The notes: generated by a model from the letters alone, not told the origin. 64,000 nt of DNA from Pseudahrensia aquimaris (GCF_042676045.1 NZ_JBHTJV010000002.1:1-64000), one strand, 5' to 3'. Shown: positions 42,293-51,094, counted from the first letter of the stretch. A program made the numbers and translations.

Positions 42293-43477
42293 ATGTTCAA
42301 GAATGCAGTCAGCCTGTTTCAGTTCTCAGGCTTTAACATACGGATAGATCCAAGCTGGCTGCTGATCGCAGCGCTCATCATATGGAGTCTGTCTTCGTGG
42401 TATTTTCCGATTCAAATCCCGGGACAAACTCTATTCACTTATGTTGTGTTGTCAGTGGTTGCGATGCTGGGGCTTTACGCGTCTTTGCTGCTTCATGAGC
42501 TGTCGCACTCCTTCATGGCACGAAAGTTTGGTCTCAATGTTCACAACATCACGCTCTTCATATTTGGTGGCGTGGCGGAACTAGAAAGTGAGCCCAAGAG
42601 CCCGAAAGCGGAATTCTGGATAGCCATTGTCGGCCCCTTCACAAGCTTGATGCTTGCCGCAGCCTTTTCACTACCAAACCTGGTTTTCGGTCAGAGCGAT
42701 TCTGCCACTCCGTTCTTGGTGATCACCAACTATCTGGTTCTGATCAATTTTGTCATTGCGGTTTTCAACATGTTGCCTGCATTCCCACTCGATGGCGGTC
42801 GGGTTTTCAGAGCGCTTTTGTGGCACATCAAGAAAGATCTGCTTTCTGCAACCAAATTGGCAAGCGCGGTCGGAAACGCCTTTGGGTTTTTGCTGATTGT
42901 TGCCGGTGTTTTGTCGATATTTTCCACCTCTTCTCTGGGCGGGCTGTGGCAAATCCTGATCGGTTTTTTCATCGTTCAGGCATCGCGCAGCAGCTACGAA
43001 CAATTGCAGGTCGAGGCAACTCTAAAGGGGCTGACCGCAGGTTCGTTGATGAGCCGAGACGTTGTGACAGCACAGATTTCAGACACCATTAGGACGCTTG
43101 TTGACGACGTCATACTGCACAAAAACATAACATTTGTGCCGGTCCTAGAAGGCGAAGAACTGATTGGATATGTGACAGCAGGATTGGTCCAGAAGATCGA
43201 TCAAGAACACTGGGACGCGACCCGCTTGAGCGACATTTATGTCGCCGCGGATGCGCTGAATACAATTCCACCGGACACAGCTGCCCCTCAGCTGCTGAAG
43301 GATATGGTGAAAAACAACCAGCGAAAATATCTGGTCGCTGATGGTGACAGTCTGCTCGGCGTGATTTCTCTAACAGACCTGATGGCATATCTCGCCGTCC
43401 GCAAAACGCTCAATTTGGAAGCTCCTGCTTCTAAAAAATCAGAACCGCGCAAGGCAACCAAGGAGGTTTTCTCATGA
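42293..43477 (+). CDS. Site-2-protease-type (M50) membrane metalloprotease with CBS domains
   Basis: 394 residues. Six or so helices; zinc site HELSHSF (HExxH, near residue 70) and NMLPAFPLDGGRVFRA with the third ligand Asp. Two CBS domains follow the membrane part (about 245-380: SLMSRDVVTAQISDTIRTLV and DSLLGVISLTDLMAYLAV). Such proteases cut within membranes, often releasing anti-sigma factors; CBS pairs sense adenine nucleotides. Homologues occur in hypoxia regulons. The last 4 nt overlap the next gene (ATGA). Confidence 0.92.
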   Translation: MFKNAVSLFQFSGFNIRIDPSWLLIAALIIWSLSSWYFPIQIPGQTLFTYVVLSVVAMLGLYASLLLHELSHSFMARKFGLNVHNITLFIFGGVAELESEPKSPKAEFWIAIVGPFTSLMLAAAFSLPNLVFGQSDSATPFLVITNYLVLINFVIAVFNMLPAFPLDGGRVFRALLWHIKKDLLSATKLASAVGNAFGFLLIVAGVLSIFSTSSLGGLWQILIGFFIVQASRSSYEQLQVEATLKGLTAGSLMSRDVVTAQISDTIRTLVDDVILHKNITFVPVLEGEELIGYVTAGLVQKIDQEHWDATRLSDIYVAADALNTIPPDTAAPQLLKDMVKNNQRKYLVADGDSLLGVISLTDLMAYLAVRKTLNLEAPASKKSEPRKATKEVFS

Positions 43478-44061
43478 GCCGGATCGTCATTGTCCAAGGC
43501 CATCCCGATGGAAGCACCAAGCATTATTGTCACGCACTGGCAGAGGCGTACCAACGGGGTGCGGAGGATGGTGGTCACCATGTTGATGTCATTGATTTGG
43601 GCAAGACGGAAGTTTCAATCCTTCGGTCGAAAGTGGAATGGGAATCGGATGAGGACTTGCCGGAGTTCGTGGTCGACGCTCAGCGCCTGATCGAAAAATC
43701 CGACCATCTCGTCTTCATCTATCCGCTGTGGCTCGGATCCATGCCGGCTCTAGTGAAGGCGTGGATCGAGCAAGTGCTACGCGCATCTTTCGCATTCAGT
43801 ATCGTGGCGAACGGCAAGGGCTGGGAAGCGAAGCTAGGAGGTCGAACGGCGCGGGTCGTGGTCACAATGGGAATGCCTGCGCTGGTTTATCGTCTCTTCT
43901 ACTTCTCCCACAGTCTACGAAGCCTTGAGAGAAATATTCTGAAGTTCGCAGGGGTCAAACCCGTGCGATCGACAATCATTGGTTCAATTGAAAGCAAGGA
44001 CGGCGGAGCCAGGAAAACGTGGCTTGAGAAAATGGAGGCTTGGGGGAGGGGTTGTCGCTGA
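43474..44061 (+). CDS. Flavodoxin-fold NAD(P)H-dependent oxidoreductase
   Basis: 195 residues of the flavodoxin_2/KefF-MdaB type: IVIVQGHPDGSTKHYCHALA at the N-terminus (FMN phosphate loop) and HLVFIYPLWLGSMPALVKAW for the isoalloxazine loop. Likely two-electron quinone or other electrophile reductase. It overlaps the M50 gene and shares its FixK-type promoter. Confidence 0.85.
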   Translation: MSRIVIVQGHPDGSTKHYCHALAEAYQRGAEDGGHHVDVIDLGKTEVSILRSKVEWESDEDLPEFVVDAQRLIEKSDHLVFIYPLWLGSMPALVKAWIEQVLRASFAFSIVANGKGWEAKLGGRTARVVVTMGMPALVYRLFYFSHSLRSLERNILKFAGVKPVRSTIIGSIESKDGGARKTWLEKMEAWGRGCR

Positions 44062-44065
44062 AGAG

Positions 44066-44263
44066 TTATTTGGGATCCGCTGTTGAAATGCCAAAGATCC
44101 GATAGATTGCACACCAGCCCAGAAGACCGGTTGCCAAGAAAATAAGTCCGAACCAACCGAACACGGAATATGGCGAGCTGGGGAAGACAACCGCTGACGC
44201 AACCATAGCTAACCCAATAATGACGCGGACGATCCGCTCTCCCATGCTGATGTTGTTGGCCAT
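44066..44263 (-). CDS. DUF2892-family small membrane protein
   Basis: 65 residues: NISMGERIVRVIIGLAMVAS, then FGWFGLIFLATGLLGWCAIY, GISTADPK. This is the DUF2892 pattern, the two-helix domain also fused to rhodanese in YgaP, where it may help move thiocyanate or sulfur. It has its own perfect FixK box. Convergent with 43474, 4 bp between stops. Confidence 0.85.
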   Translation of the reverse strand: MANNISMGERIVRVIIGLAMVASAVVFPSSPYSVFGWFGLIFLATGLLGWCAIYRIFGISTADPK

Positions 44264-44332
44264 GATCGCTCCTACCTAAAGCTGCCGACGGGGTTCATTG
44301 ATCAAAAATTAGATGAAACGTTTGGATCACGC

Positions 44333-44346
44333 TTGATCGAGATCAA
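44333..44346 (-). promoter_or_regulatory. FixK/FNR box (DUF2892 gene), perfect consensus
   Basis: TTGAT-CGAG-ATCAA, all ten consensus bases; centre 76.5 bp before the 44263 start and directly after the VIT1-like stop. Confidence 0.82.
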
Positions 44347-44349
44347 ATG

Positions 44350-45063
44350 TCAGAGAAATTGCTCAACCCACTTTCCTGCCTGAAACGCGATTGTGGCGGC
44401 GAGCGCCCCGATTAGCAGCGTCTCCAAACCGGAGCGCCACCATGCGGCCAATGACCAGAAGCTCTTCATCATTCCGATGCCGAAAAACACCGCGCCGGCA
44501 GCCACAGCGGAGCTGAAAAAGGGATCATTCAGCCCAATCAGAAATGGCAGCAAAGGAACAATGCCACAGACCAGAAAGGCAACGAATGTCGCCAGCGCGG
44601 TCTTCCAAGGGCTAGCCTCAACTGTTGATCTCCCATACTCATCCGTCAGCATAATGTTGATCCATGAATCTTCGTCTTTGGTGATTTCTTCGACCGCTTG
44701 CTCCAACGCGACACCGCTTAGACCTTTCGAGGCGAGTATTTCGCGGACTTCTGCCTTCTCACCGTCCGGTACTTCTTTGATGTGCCGTTTCTCGATTGCC
44801 CGTATGCGCGCCGTGTCATCAGACTCAGCCTTGTTGCCCGAATAATTACCTACAGCCATCGAGAAACCGTCGGCCAGCACGTTGGCGATTCCCAAGATCA
44901 AAATCACATTCGTTTGCAGGCCAGCGCCTTGAACACCGGCGACTACGGCGAACGTCGTGACAGTCCCGTCGATACCGCCGTAGACGAAGTCTTTCAGAAG
45001 GCTTGCCTTGGGCGCAGTAGCTATACGGCTCTTGATTTCCTCCTCGGAGTGACCGTGTTCCAA
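44350..45063 (-). CDS. VIT1/CCC1-family iron/manganese transporter-like protein
   Basis: 237 residues, five helices. The N-terminal FVYGGIDGTVTTFAVVAGVQ and NVLADGFSMAVGNYSGNKAE are the VIT1 signatures with the metal-path residues, followed by a cytoplasmic metal-binding helical region (REILASKGLSGVALEQAVEE). It probably exports Fe(II) or Mn(II), relevant when low oxygen raises ferrous iron. The start is a TTG at 45063 with AAAGGA eight bases upstream; an overlapping ATG is out of frame. It may be read from the BON promoter, though a hairpin lies between. Confidence 0.88.
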   Translation of the reverse strand: MEHGHSEEEIKSRIATAPKASLLKDFVYGGIDGTVTTFAVVAGVQGAGLQTNVILILGIANVLADGFSMAVGNYSGNKAESDDTARIRAIEKRHIKEVPDGEKAEVREILASKGLSGVALEQAVEEITKDEDSWINIMLTDEYGRSTVEASPWKTALATFVAFLVCGIVPLLPFLIGLNDPFFSSAVAAGAVFFGIGMMKSFWSLAAWWRSGLETLLIGALAATIAFQAGKWVEQFL

Positions 45064-45139
45064 ATCATCAATCCTTTCTTTCCACCACCGATGTAGCGAC
45101 GTTCTGGGAGCTTTTGATTGTCAGGGGAATGAAACGGGA

Positions 45140-45168
45140 AGCGGTCGATCCATTGAGGATCGACCGCT
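45140..45168 (-). terminator. Perfect 12-bp hairpin between BON and VIT1-like genes
   Basis: AGCGGTCGATCC, loop ATTGA, GGATCGACCGCT. It lies 43-71 nt after the BON stop on the minus strand. No long U-tract follows (minus strand continues TCCCGTTTC), so it may end or only weaken transcription, or protect the upstream RNA end. Confidence 0.5.
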
Positions 45169-45210
45169 CCAACGATGACAGCATTTCAGGGGCGGATAAT
45201 GCTGCCACCG

Positions 45211-45861
45211 CTAACCAACAGCCAGATGATCTATGACGTTTTTGACACCGGGAGCGGTCCAGGCCGCCCGTTCCGCGATTTCGCGCTCGTAGTAGGCTTT
45301 CACCTTGCCATCGAGCGTTACGGTGTCGCCGGAGACCGTGATGGAGACGTTTTTCGCTTCCAGTTCGGCATTGCGCTGGAGAGCATTCTCGATCATTTCT
45401 TTGACGTTCTCGGCGGTCGCTTTGGGTTTCAATCTAATGCGATTGGCTATACCGGTGACCGAACCGACGTGTTCCACCTGTTTCTCAATATGTTCGCGTT
45501 GGTGTTGGTGATCGACTTCGCCGGATAGCGTCACAAACCCGTTTTGGACGGTCGCGATGACGGAGCCATCGGGGATGGATACATTCCACTCCAACACGTG
45601 GGCGATGTGTTCGGCGATGTCGCTGTCGTCGTGCCGGTGCTCGGTTGGAATGTTGACTTCAATTTCATCGCCAATGGCTTTAACTCCACGCACTCTCTTG
45701 ACTGCGTCAAGGGCGGCAAAGCGAGTGGCGTAGCTCGATACATGGCCCAGAAGGGTGACGGAACCATCTGCGACCGTGACACCGATATGGGCGTGATCAA
45801 CTTTCGGATCCCACTGAAGTTCGTCCAGAACGAGGCGTTTCAGATCTGAATCTCTTATCAT
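45211..45861 (-). CDS. BON-domain protein with three BON repeats
   Basis: 216 residues from the ATG at 45861 (GGGAG upstream). Three BON domains follow each other: VTVADGSVTLLGHVSSYATR, SVIATVQNGFVTLSGEVDHQ and SITVSGDTVTLDGKVKAYYE-like segments (the last reads VSITVSGDTVTLDGKV). BON domains bind phospholipid or envelope components. No signal peptide is visible, as in several stress-induced cytoplasmic BON proteins. A FixK-type box is 68 bp upstream. Confidence 0.9.
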   Translation of the reverse strand: MIRDSDLKRLVLDELQWDPKVDHAHIGVTVADGSVTLLGHVSSYATRFAALDAVKRVRGVKAIGDEIEVNIPTEHRHDDSDIAEHIAHVLEWNVSIPDGSVIATVQNGFVTLSGEVDHQHQREHIEKQVEHVGSVTGIANRIRLKPKATAENVKEMIENALQRNAELEAKNVSITVSGDTVTLDGKVKAYYEREIAERAAWTAPGVKNVIDHLAVG

Positions 45862-45885
45862 CTTACATCTCCCTTTTGAGTGCCC

Positions 45886-45900
45886 AGCCAAGTCTTGGCT
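45886..45900. promoter_or_regulatory. 15-bp palindrome in the BON-gene leader
   Basis: AGCCAAG-T-CTTGGCT between the FixK-type box and the BON start, 25 bp before the ATG. It could be a second operator or an RNA hairpin in the leader. No family assigned. Confidence 0.4.
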
Positions 45901-45922
45901 AGCAAATCAGCGAAAATGATTT

Positions 45923-45936
45923 TTGACTTCGATCAA
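45923..45936 (-). promoter_or_regulatory. FixK/FNR box (BON gene)
   Basis: TTGAC-TTCG-ATCAA, centre 68.5 bp before the ATG at 45861. Confidence 0.75.
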
Positions 45937-45948
45937 TCGGATTGGTTT

Positions 45949-46689
45949 TCAGGATCGTTTTACAGCTGCTGCAAAGATGTACCCTGTCCCGCGCACTGTC
46001 TTGATTATTTTGGGATGTGAGGGGTCGCTCTCAATTTTTTTTCGCAACCGTGCCACTTGATTGTCGACCGTGCGGTCCAGAGGTGTCCACTCTTGGCCGT
46101 TCAGCTGATCCATAATCTGATCGCGTGAAAGAATGCGTTTGGGCGCGTTGAGAAACAACAAAAGCAGCTTGAAATCAGTAGTCGTTAGCTCGCATTCGCT
46201 GCCGTCAGGAGCAGTCAACAAAAAGGAGTCTGCATCGGCCGTCCAGCCGTCGAAGGAGTACAAATTCGCATGCGAAGCGGAGTTTATGTCCGCATCAACG
46301 TTTGTTGACCTCACGCGCGCTTGTCGGCGCAGCATGGAGCGAACGCGGGCTTGAAGTTCGCGGACATGAAACGGCTTGGAGATGTAGTCATCCGCCCCCA
46401 TCTCCAGCCCGACAACCTTGTCGAGAACGTCGCTTTTGCCTGTCACCATGATGATAGGAACATCCGACTTTTCACGAATTCGTGCTGCGATATCCAGCCC
46501 GTTTTCAGCGCCTAGCTGCAAATCCAAGGTGACAAGATCAACTTCGTTTTCTGCCAATACAAGCAGTGCTTCCTCTGCATTGCTCGCTTCGATAATGCGA
46601 TAGCCATCAACCTCTAGCGCTCGTCGCAGGACTTTGCGCACCTTTTCGTCGTCATCAATGACAAGGATGATACTCCGACGATCGACCAC
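45949..46689 (-). CDS. OmpR/PhoB-family response regulator, FxkR-like candidate
   Basis: 246 residues. Receiver domain 5-120 with the acidic pocket IDDDE, phospho-acceptor Asp56 (LVTLDLQLG) and Lys in YISKPF. A Trans_reg_C winged helix follows (about 140-240: LTTTDFKLLLLFLNAPKRIL, then DRTVDNQVARLRKKIE and VRGTGYIF). The start is GTG at 46689. It is divergent from the FixK-type gene, with four GATACA direct repeats between them, the kind of site OmpR-type dimers bind. In Rhizobium etli an OmpR-type regulator, FxkR, links hFixL to fixK; this gene has the family, position and kinase neighbour for that role. Confidence 0.85.
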   Translation of the reverse strand: MVDRRSIILVIDDDEKVRKVLRRALEVDGYRIIEASNAEEALLVLAENEVDLVTLDLQLGAENGLDIAARIREKSDVPIIMVTGKSDVLDKVVGLEMGADDYISKPFHVRELQARVRSMLRRQARVRSTNVDADINSASHANLYSFDGWTADADSFLLTAPDGSECELTTTDFKLLLLFLNAPKRILSRDQIMDQLNGQEWTPLDRTVDNQVARLRKKIESDPSHPKIIKTVRGTGYIFAAAVKRS

Positions 46690-46724
46690 TGCTCCGCCTC
46701 ATTCTCTCTTCGCGTACGCGAATT

Positions 46725-46762
46725 GATACAATTTGATACATAGGCGCGATACACGCGATACA
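46725..46762. promoter_or_regulatory. Four GATACA direct repeats (candidate FxkR 'K-box')
   Basis: GATACA at 46725-46730, 46735-46740, 46748-46753 and 46757-46762, in the promoter between the OmpR-type regulator and the FixK-type gene. The first pair is GATACA-N4-GATACA (10-bp period), the second GATACA-N3-GATACA. The layout resembles the R. etli K-box as I recall it (GTTACA-N4-GTTACA). The nearest repeat ends 50 bp before the fixK start. Confidence 0.6.
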
Positions 46763-46812
46763 TGTAGGCGCTCAAATGGTTTCCAACGCAATCAGAAAAG
46801 TTGGAGATTGAT

Positions 46813-47502
46813 ATGTACGTGACGTCCCCAAATCATTATGTCGATTCGGACATTAGTCGAGTTAGCCGCGACTTTCTGGCATCCGAGGTCTTTGAGCGTG
46901 CCGCAATACGCTCCCTGCCGGAGGAAAGCCTGCTGTTTTGTGAAGGCGATGAAGCCGTACAGGTCTACGAAATTCTGGAGGGTGTCGTTAGAACCTCAAA
47001 AGTTCTTTGCGATGGACGCCGCCAGATCATATCGTTTGGCTACCCAGGTGATCTCGTCGGTATAAGTCATGATTGTCGCTATCACTACGACTGCGAAACG
47101 GTCAGCGAAGTGAAATTGCGCGCCCACCGCAAGAATGCCTGCAGCGCCAATTCTCAAACTGAGCCTGAATTCTGCAAGCTTTTGTTGAAGCACACCGCCT
47201 TCGAAATGAACTCAATGCAGGAGCATTTTCTGATGCTGGGCCGCAAATCGGCGCTGGAAAAGATATGTTCTTTCCTCGTCGTCTTGCTGGACAAGGTTGC
47301 TGTTGAAGAAAATGGATTAATGCGTTTTCAAGTGCCGATGTATCGCTCGGACATAGCCGATTTCTTGGGACTGACCATTGAAACGGTCAGTCGCACGATC
47401 ACGAAATTGCGCAAGGACGGAGTGATTGATCTGCCAAAGCCCAACGAAATCATCGTTTGCCAGCCAGCCAAATTGCGGGCTCTAGCTGAGCGTAGCGAAT
47501 AA
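46813..47502 (+). CDS. fixK: FixK-type Crp/Fnr transcription activator
   Basis: 229 residues from the ATG at 46813 (GGAG six bases upstream; TTG 46801 rejected). The cNMP-fold effector domain covers about 30-140 and a Crp-type winged helix about 155-225. The recognition helix DFLGLTIETVSRTITKLR has the E-x-x-S-R signature that reads TTGAT-N4-ATCAA. The N-terminal cysteine cluster of Fnr/FnrN, needed for an iron-sulfur cluster, is absent, so oxygen sensing must come from upstream kinases, as for FixK. Fifteen matching boxes lie in this window. No such box precedes the gene itself. Confidence 0.87.
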   Translation: MYVTSPNHYVDSDISRVSRDFLASEVFERAAIRSLPEESLLFCEGDEAVQVYEILEGVVRTSKVLCDGRRQIISFGYPGDLVGISHDCRYHYDCETVSEVKLRAHRKNACSANSQTEPEFCKLLLKHTAFEMNSMQEHFLMLGRKSALEKICSFLVVLLDKVAVEENGLMRFQVPMYRSDIADFLGLTIETVSRTITKLRKDGVIDLPKPNEIIVCQPAKLRALAERSE

Positions 47503-47526
47503 GCGAGGTTGCTCGGCAAGAGCGCG

Positions 47527-48723
47527 TCATCGAGGCTCGATCATTGCGCCGTCCGTTAGCGCGTCATTGGGATAGAGAACGACGCGCTGACCATCCTCCA
47601 AGCCTTGCAAGACCTGTGCAGTCTCGTCCGTCATCTGTCCCAGTTCAATGAGCGTCAGCCTCGCCACGCCTTGATCGTCGACATAGGTTGCCCATTGGCC
47701 TGAGGAGCGGAACAAGGCACCGATGGGAACTTGTAGCACGTCGCTTTGTGACCAAACCACCAGATCGACCAACACACGATAGCCGTGCCCGAGACTTTCC
47801 GGTGGCGAGGGTAAATCGATCACGACGTTCACCCGCTGCTCTTCGATTCCCAGTGATGAGACTTTTGTGAAAGCGGCGGGATCAACTCTTTTGACGGTTC
47901 CGATCAAGACCGTATCGCCGCCCCAATCCGTCATTCGAACTTCGGTGCCGGGCTTTACCTTGGCTGCGTCGGCGGAAAGCAAATCCACAATAACTTCAAG
48001 ATTCCTTGGGTTCCCGATTTCGGCAATCACCGACCCCGGAGAAACGGCTTGCTCGCTGCGGGCCATAACTTTCAAAACTACGCCATCGACAGGCGCTAGA
48101 AGCTGGATGCAGCAGTCTTGGCCACTTGGTGAGGTCGAGGTGGTTTGTGGTTGGCGTTGCCGCGCTCGCACGCTTTCCAGCTCTGCGACCCGCAGATTGA
48201 TGGCGGCTTTTGCACTTTCGACTTGAGCCTTTTGCAACTCAAGAGCGTTGAATGCCTTCTCCAGTTGACTGAGTGGCAGCACCTTTTTCTTTGCCAGTTC
48301 CGCAGCGCGGTCGTACTCCGATTGATTCAGCTGGAGTGCCATCTTGGCGCGATTGTGCTCAACTTTTGCCAAGGCGACTGCAGACTGGGCGGCCTTTACG
48401 GCAGAACGCAGTTCTTCCTCGGTGCGCTGGTCCAGAAACGGTGGATCCAGCGGGTGGATGGATGCGACGACCGTTGTGTTTGCCAAAACTGCCTGGCCTT
48501 CATCCAGAATAATGCGATCCAAATGTCCCGCAATCGGCGCTGAAAGACTGTAGATGTCCTGCACCCGCGTTTGGCCTTCTTCTTTAATGGAAACGCGCAT
48601 GTCAGCCCGCTCGACGATAGCCAGATCGACGCTGATGGGCCTTTCACGGATGGCTTCGTAAAAGCCTAAGCCTATGACGGCGACCACGACGGTAATGCCA
48701 GTTCTTTTCAGCCACGTTTGCAT
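47527..48723 (-). CDS. HlyD/MacA-type periplasmic adaptor of an ABC exporter
   Basis: 398 residues. An N-terminal anchor helix (TGITVVVAVIGLGFYEAI), lipoyl half-motifs (LSAPIAGHLDRI and LLAPVDGVVLKV), a coiled coil in between (about 110-195, rich in Ala/Glu/Lys), and a beta-barrel C-terminal part. It works with the permease and ATPase encoded upstream on the same strand (gap 4 bp), a DevBCA- or MacAB-like exporter that must recruit an outer-membrane channel. Substrate unknown. Confidence 0.88.
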   Translation of the reverse strand: MQTWLKRTGITVVVAVIGLGFYEAIRERPISVDLAIVERADMRVSIKEEGQTRVQDIYSLSAPIAGHLDRIILDEGQAVLANTTVVASIHPLDPPFLDQRTEEELRSAVKAAQSAVALAKVEHNRAKMALQLNQSEYDRAAELAKKKVLPLSQLEKAFNALELQKAQVESAKAAINLRVAELESVRARQRQPQTTSTSPSGQDCCIQLLAPVDGVVLKVMARSEQAVSPGSVIAEIGNPRNLEVIVDLLSADAAKVKPGTEVRMTDWGGDTVLIGTVKRVDPAAFTKVSSLGIEEQRVNVVIDLPSPPESLGHGYRVLVDLVVWSQSDVLQVPIGALFRSSGQWATYVDDQGVARLTLIELGQMTDETAQVLQGLEDGQRVVLYPNDALTDGAMIEPR

Positions 48724-48727
48724 GGTT

Positions 48728-51094
48728 TCACTCCCGCGTTTTCAGAACACTGATGAGGTCAAGACGATCAATTCTGCGACGAACCACCAGCGCCGAGATC
48801 AGCGCGGAGGCGAAGACGACAAGGCTGGCGTAAGCATAGGTGTCGCTGTTGATCAGGAGAGGAATTCTGAACAGATCGCTGGAGAAGCCTTGAGTAACAC
48901 TCCATGAAAAGCCGTAACCCAGTACCCATCCTATCGGTTGTGCGGCGAAGACCAGAATGGCGAGTTCAAGCATCAATACGCTGGAGACTTCAGGTCGCGT
49001 GAAACCGAAGACCCGCAGGCTCGCCAGTTCCCGGGCACGTTCTGACAGTTGAATGCGAGCGGAATTGTAGACGACTCCGAAGGCAATGATCACAGCGAGA
49101 AGCACGAATATCGTGGTCTGGGTGTAAATGTTTTGTTCAATCGTATTTTGAAACTGAATTCGCGATAAGTCGCGCAGTGCAACCCCAGCAATTTCTGGCG
49201 TGTTTTTGATTTCTCGATAGATCAACACTAGGTCTGCGCCGTCCAGGGTAACATGAGCACCGGAGATGCGAGGACCGTCGCGCAGCAATCGGTTCAGCCC
49301 CTCAAGACTTGTGTAGGCAGAAAGCCCGACCAGACCTTGAGACAGGCCGATAACGGGCAAAGCTACCTCGCGCCGCTCTTTGTCCAAAAGAGTGATCCGC
49401 GCAGTATCTCCGACGTTCAATTGCATGGTTTCAGCCAAGTACTCAGAGAGAATGATGCCGTTAGTCGGCAATCGATACGGTTCCATCTGCGGGTCCAGAA
49501 TGCGAGACAGTTCAGTGGACTTTGGCAGTCCAAAAAGCGCCATTCGCTTGGAGCGGTTCTCGTGAGTCAGAATGATGGGAGTTTGTCGAAACGGTTCTGC
49601 GCGCAGAATTCCGGGCAGTTTCTTGATGCTGTAAATCGCTCTTGGTGCCGCATCGGCGGCAAGGAGGATCGTGGCATCCTGGCGATCCGCTCGAAAGAAA
49701 ATCGTGTCGACCATTGAGTCGATTGCGTCATATGAGAATAGGGACGTGATCAGTAACGCCACTGACATGGATATACCGACAGTGGTCATCGCTGCTCGAA
49801 TTGGGCGGCGCACCAAGTGTCTAAGGGCCATTATCGAAAGCTGGGAAAACAACCCCAACCTTTGCAATTGTCCGATCAAGAAGTTGCGGTAGTTTGCAGG
49901 GGCTGGTGGGCGCATCGCCACTGCGGGTGGCAAAACGACGATTGAATAAATTGCCTTTGCGCCACCCGCGAGCGCGGCGCCTATTGTTAGCCCGCCAGCA
50001 ATGGCGAAGAGGTCCAAACTCTGTTTGAAAATCAGGAAGGGGAAGGAGAAAAAGGTTGCGTAAAGGCGCGTAAGCCCCCGGCCGACCCAGAGCCCAAAGC
50101 CACTTCCGATGACGATACCCACCAAAGCGATTACGATAATCAGCTTCGAGTAATGCCACCCGATGGCGAAGTTCGAATAGCCAATCGCTTTCAACAACCC
50201 CACTTGTTCGCGCTCCAGCGCCACCAGACGCGACAGGATCATGTTGACCAGATAGGCGGCTACACCCAGAAAAATCGGTGGGATGATTTTCGCCATCGCG
50301 CTGAGTTGCGTGAACTCAGAGTCCAGAAACGCATGGGATGTTTGCTCCTCTCGCGTGTAGGCGCCGGTTCCACCATAGGGAGCGAGAATTCGGTTGAGCC
50401 TTTCCACGACGTTATCCAGGTTGGCATCTCGAAGTGTAATGAGGTTCACATCGTTGAACGCGCTTTCCAGGTCAAACAGTGCGCTGAGCGCCTTCTGTGA
50501 CATGAAGAAAATGCCATATCGCTTTTCATCCGGCACCATGTCCCCAGGGCCGATCGAATAGATGTGTTCCGGGGACAAGACCGTTCCTACGATGGTCAAG
50601 GATAGCCTCCGACCTCCCATAATCACGTCAAAGCCGTCGCCAATCTCAAAGTTGTGCGCCCTTGCGAAGGTCTCGATGACGGCCACTTCGTTTCTTCGAG
50701 CCGGTTCCGGCAATCGACCTTTGCGCAGGTAGAGCTTATTGACCCGCAAGGGGCGTGTATCGGGAATGGAGATTGCAATGCCAGAGGCTGGTTCTGTCTG
50801 CCCCAAAACGCTCAACAACACCGGCTTTACAATTCGCAACTCAATCGACGAGACGTCAGAAATCTCCTTGATTTCTCGTTCCAGATATCGCGGCGCGCGC
50901 ACGACGGAGGCAAAGACGGTCGCAAACCGATAGCGGTCATAAAAGGCGCGCTGTGTCTCCTCCAGCGAGCGGTAGGCACCCACGGAAATGATGATTGTGC
51001 TGACACCGCACGCCATCACCAGCGCAACAGCCAGCGATTGCGCCCAAAGGCGCCTCAGGTCGCGCAACAGCTTTTTGTCGAGCGCAGAAATCAT
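48728..51094 (-). CDS. FtsX/MacB-family ABC permease (two FtsX domains)
   Basis: 788 residues from the ATG at 51094, sharing a base with the ATPase stop (TGATG). Helix near 18-42 (AQSLAVALVMACGVSTIIIS), a periplasmic MacB_PCD domain about 45-250, an FtsX domain about 260-390, then a second periplasmic part and second FtsX block (about 650-780: QTTIFVLLAVIIAFGVVYNS). This is the double-FtsX form in one chain rather than a MacB dimer half. It exports an unknown lipid-like or peptide substrate with the neighbouring adaptor and ATPase. Confidence 0.88.
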   Translation of the reverse strand: MISALDKKLLRDLRRLWAQSLAVALVMACGVSTIIISVGAYRSLEETQRAFYDRYRFATVFASVVRAPRYLEREIKEISDVSSIELRIVKPVLLSVLGQTEPASGIAISIPDTRPLRVNKLYLRKGRLPEPARRNEVAVIETFARAHNFEIGDGFDVIMGGRRLSLTIVGTVLSPEHIYSIGPGDMVPDEKRYGIFFMSQKALSALFDLESAFNDVNLITLRDANLDNVVERLNRILAPYGGTGAYTREEQTSHAFLDSEFTQLSAMAKIIPPIFLGVAAYLVNMILSRLVALEREQVGLLKAIGYSNFAIGWHYSKLIIVIALVGIVIGSGFGLWVGRGLTRLYATFFSFPFLIFKQSLDLFAIAGGLTIGAALAGGAKAIYSIVVLPPAVAMRPPAPANYRNFLIGQLQRLGLFSQLSIMALRHLVRRPIRAAMTTVGISMSVALLITSLFSYDAIDSMVDTIFFRADRQDATILLAADAAPRAIYSIKKLPGILRAEPFRQTPIILTHENRSKRMALFGLPKSTELSRILDPQMEPYRLPTNGIILSEYLAETMQLNVGDTARITLLDKERREVALPVIGLSQGLVGLSAYTSLEGLNRLLRDGPRISGAHVTLDGADLVLIYREIKNTPEIAGVALRDLSRIQFQNTIEQNIYTQTTIFVLLAVIIAFGVVYNSARIQLSERARELASLRVFGFTRPEVSSVLMLELAILVFAAQPIGWVLGYGFSWSVTQGFSSDLFRIPLLINSDTYAYASLVVFASALISALVVRRRIDRLDLISVLKTRE

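Noticed and set aside
44298..44305. TTGATCAA palindrome 35 bp before the DUF2892 start
   Set aside because: It lacks the 4-bp spacer, and a perfect box is present 28 bp further upstream.
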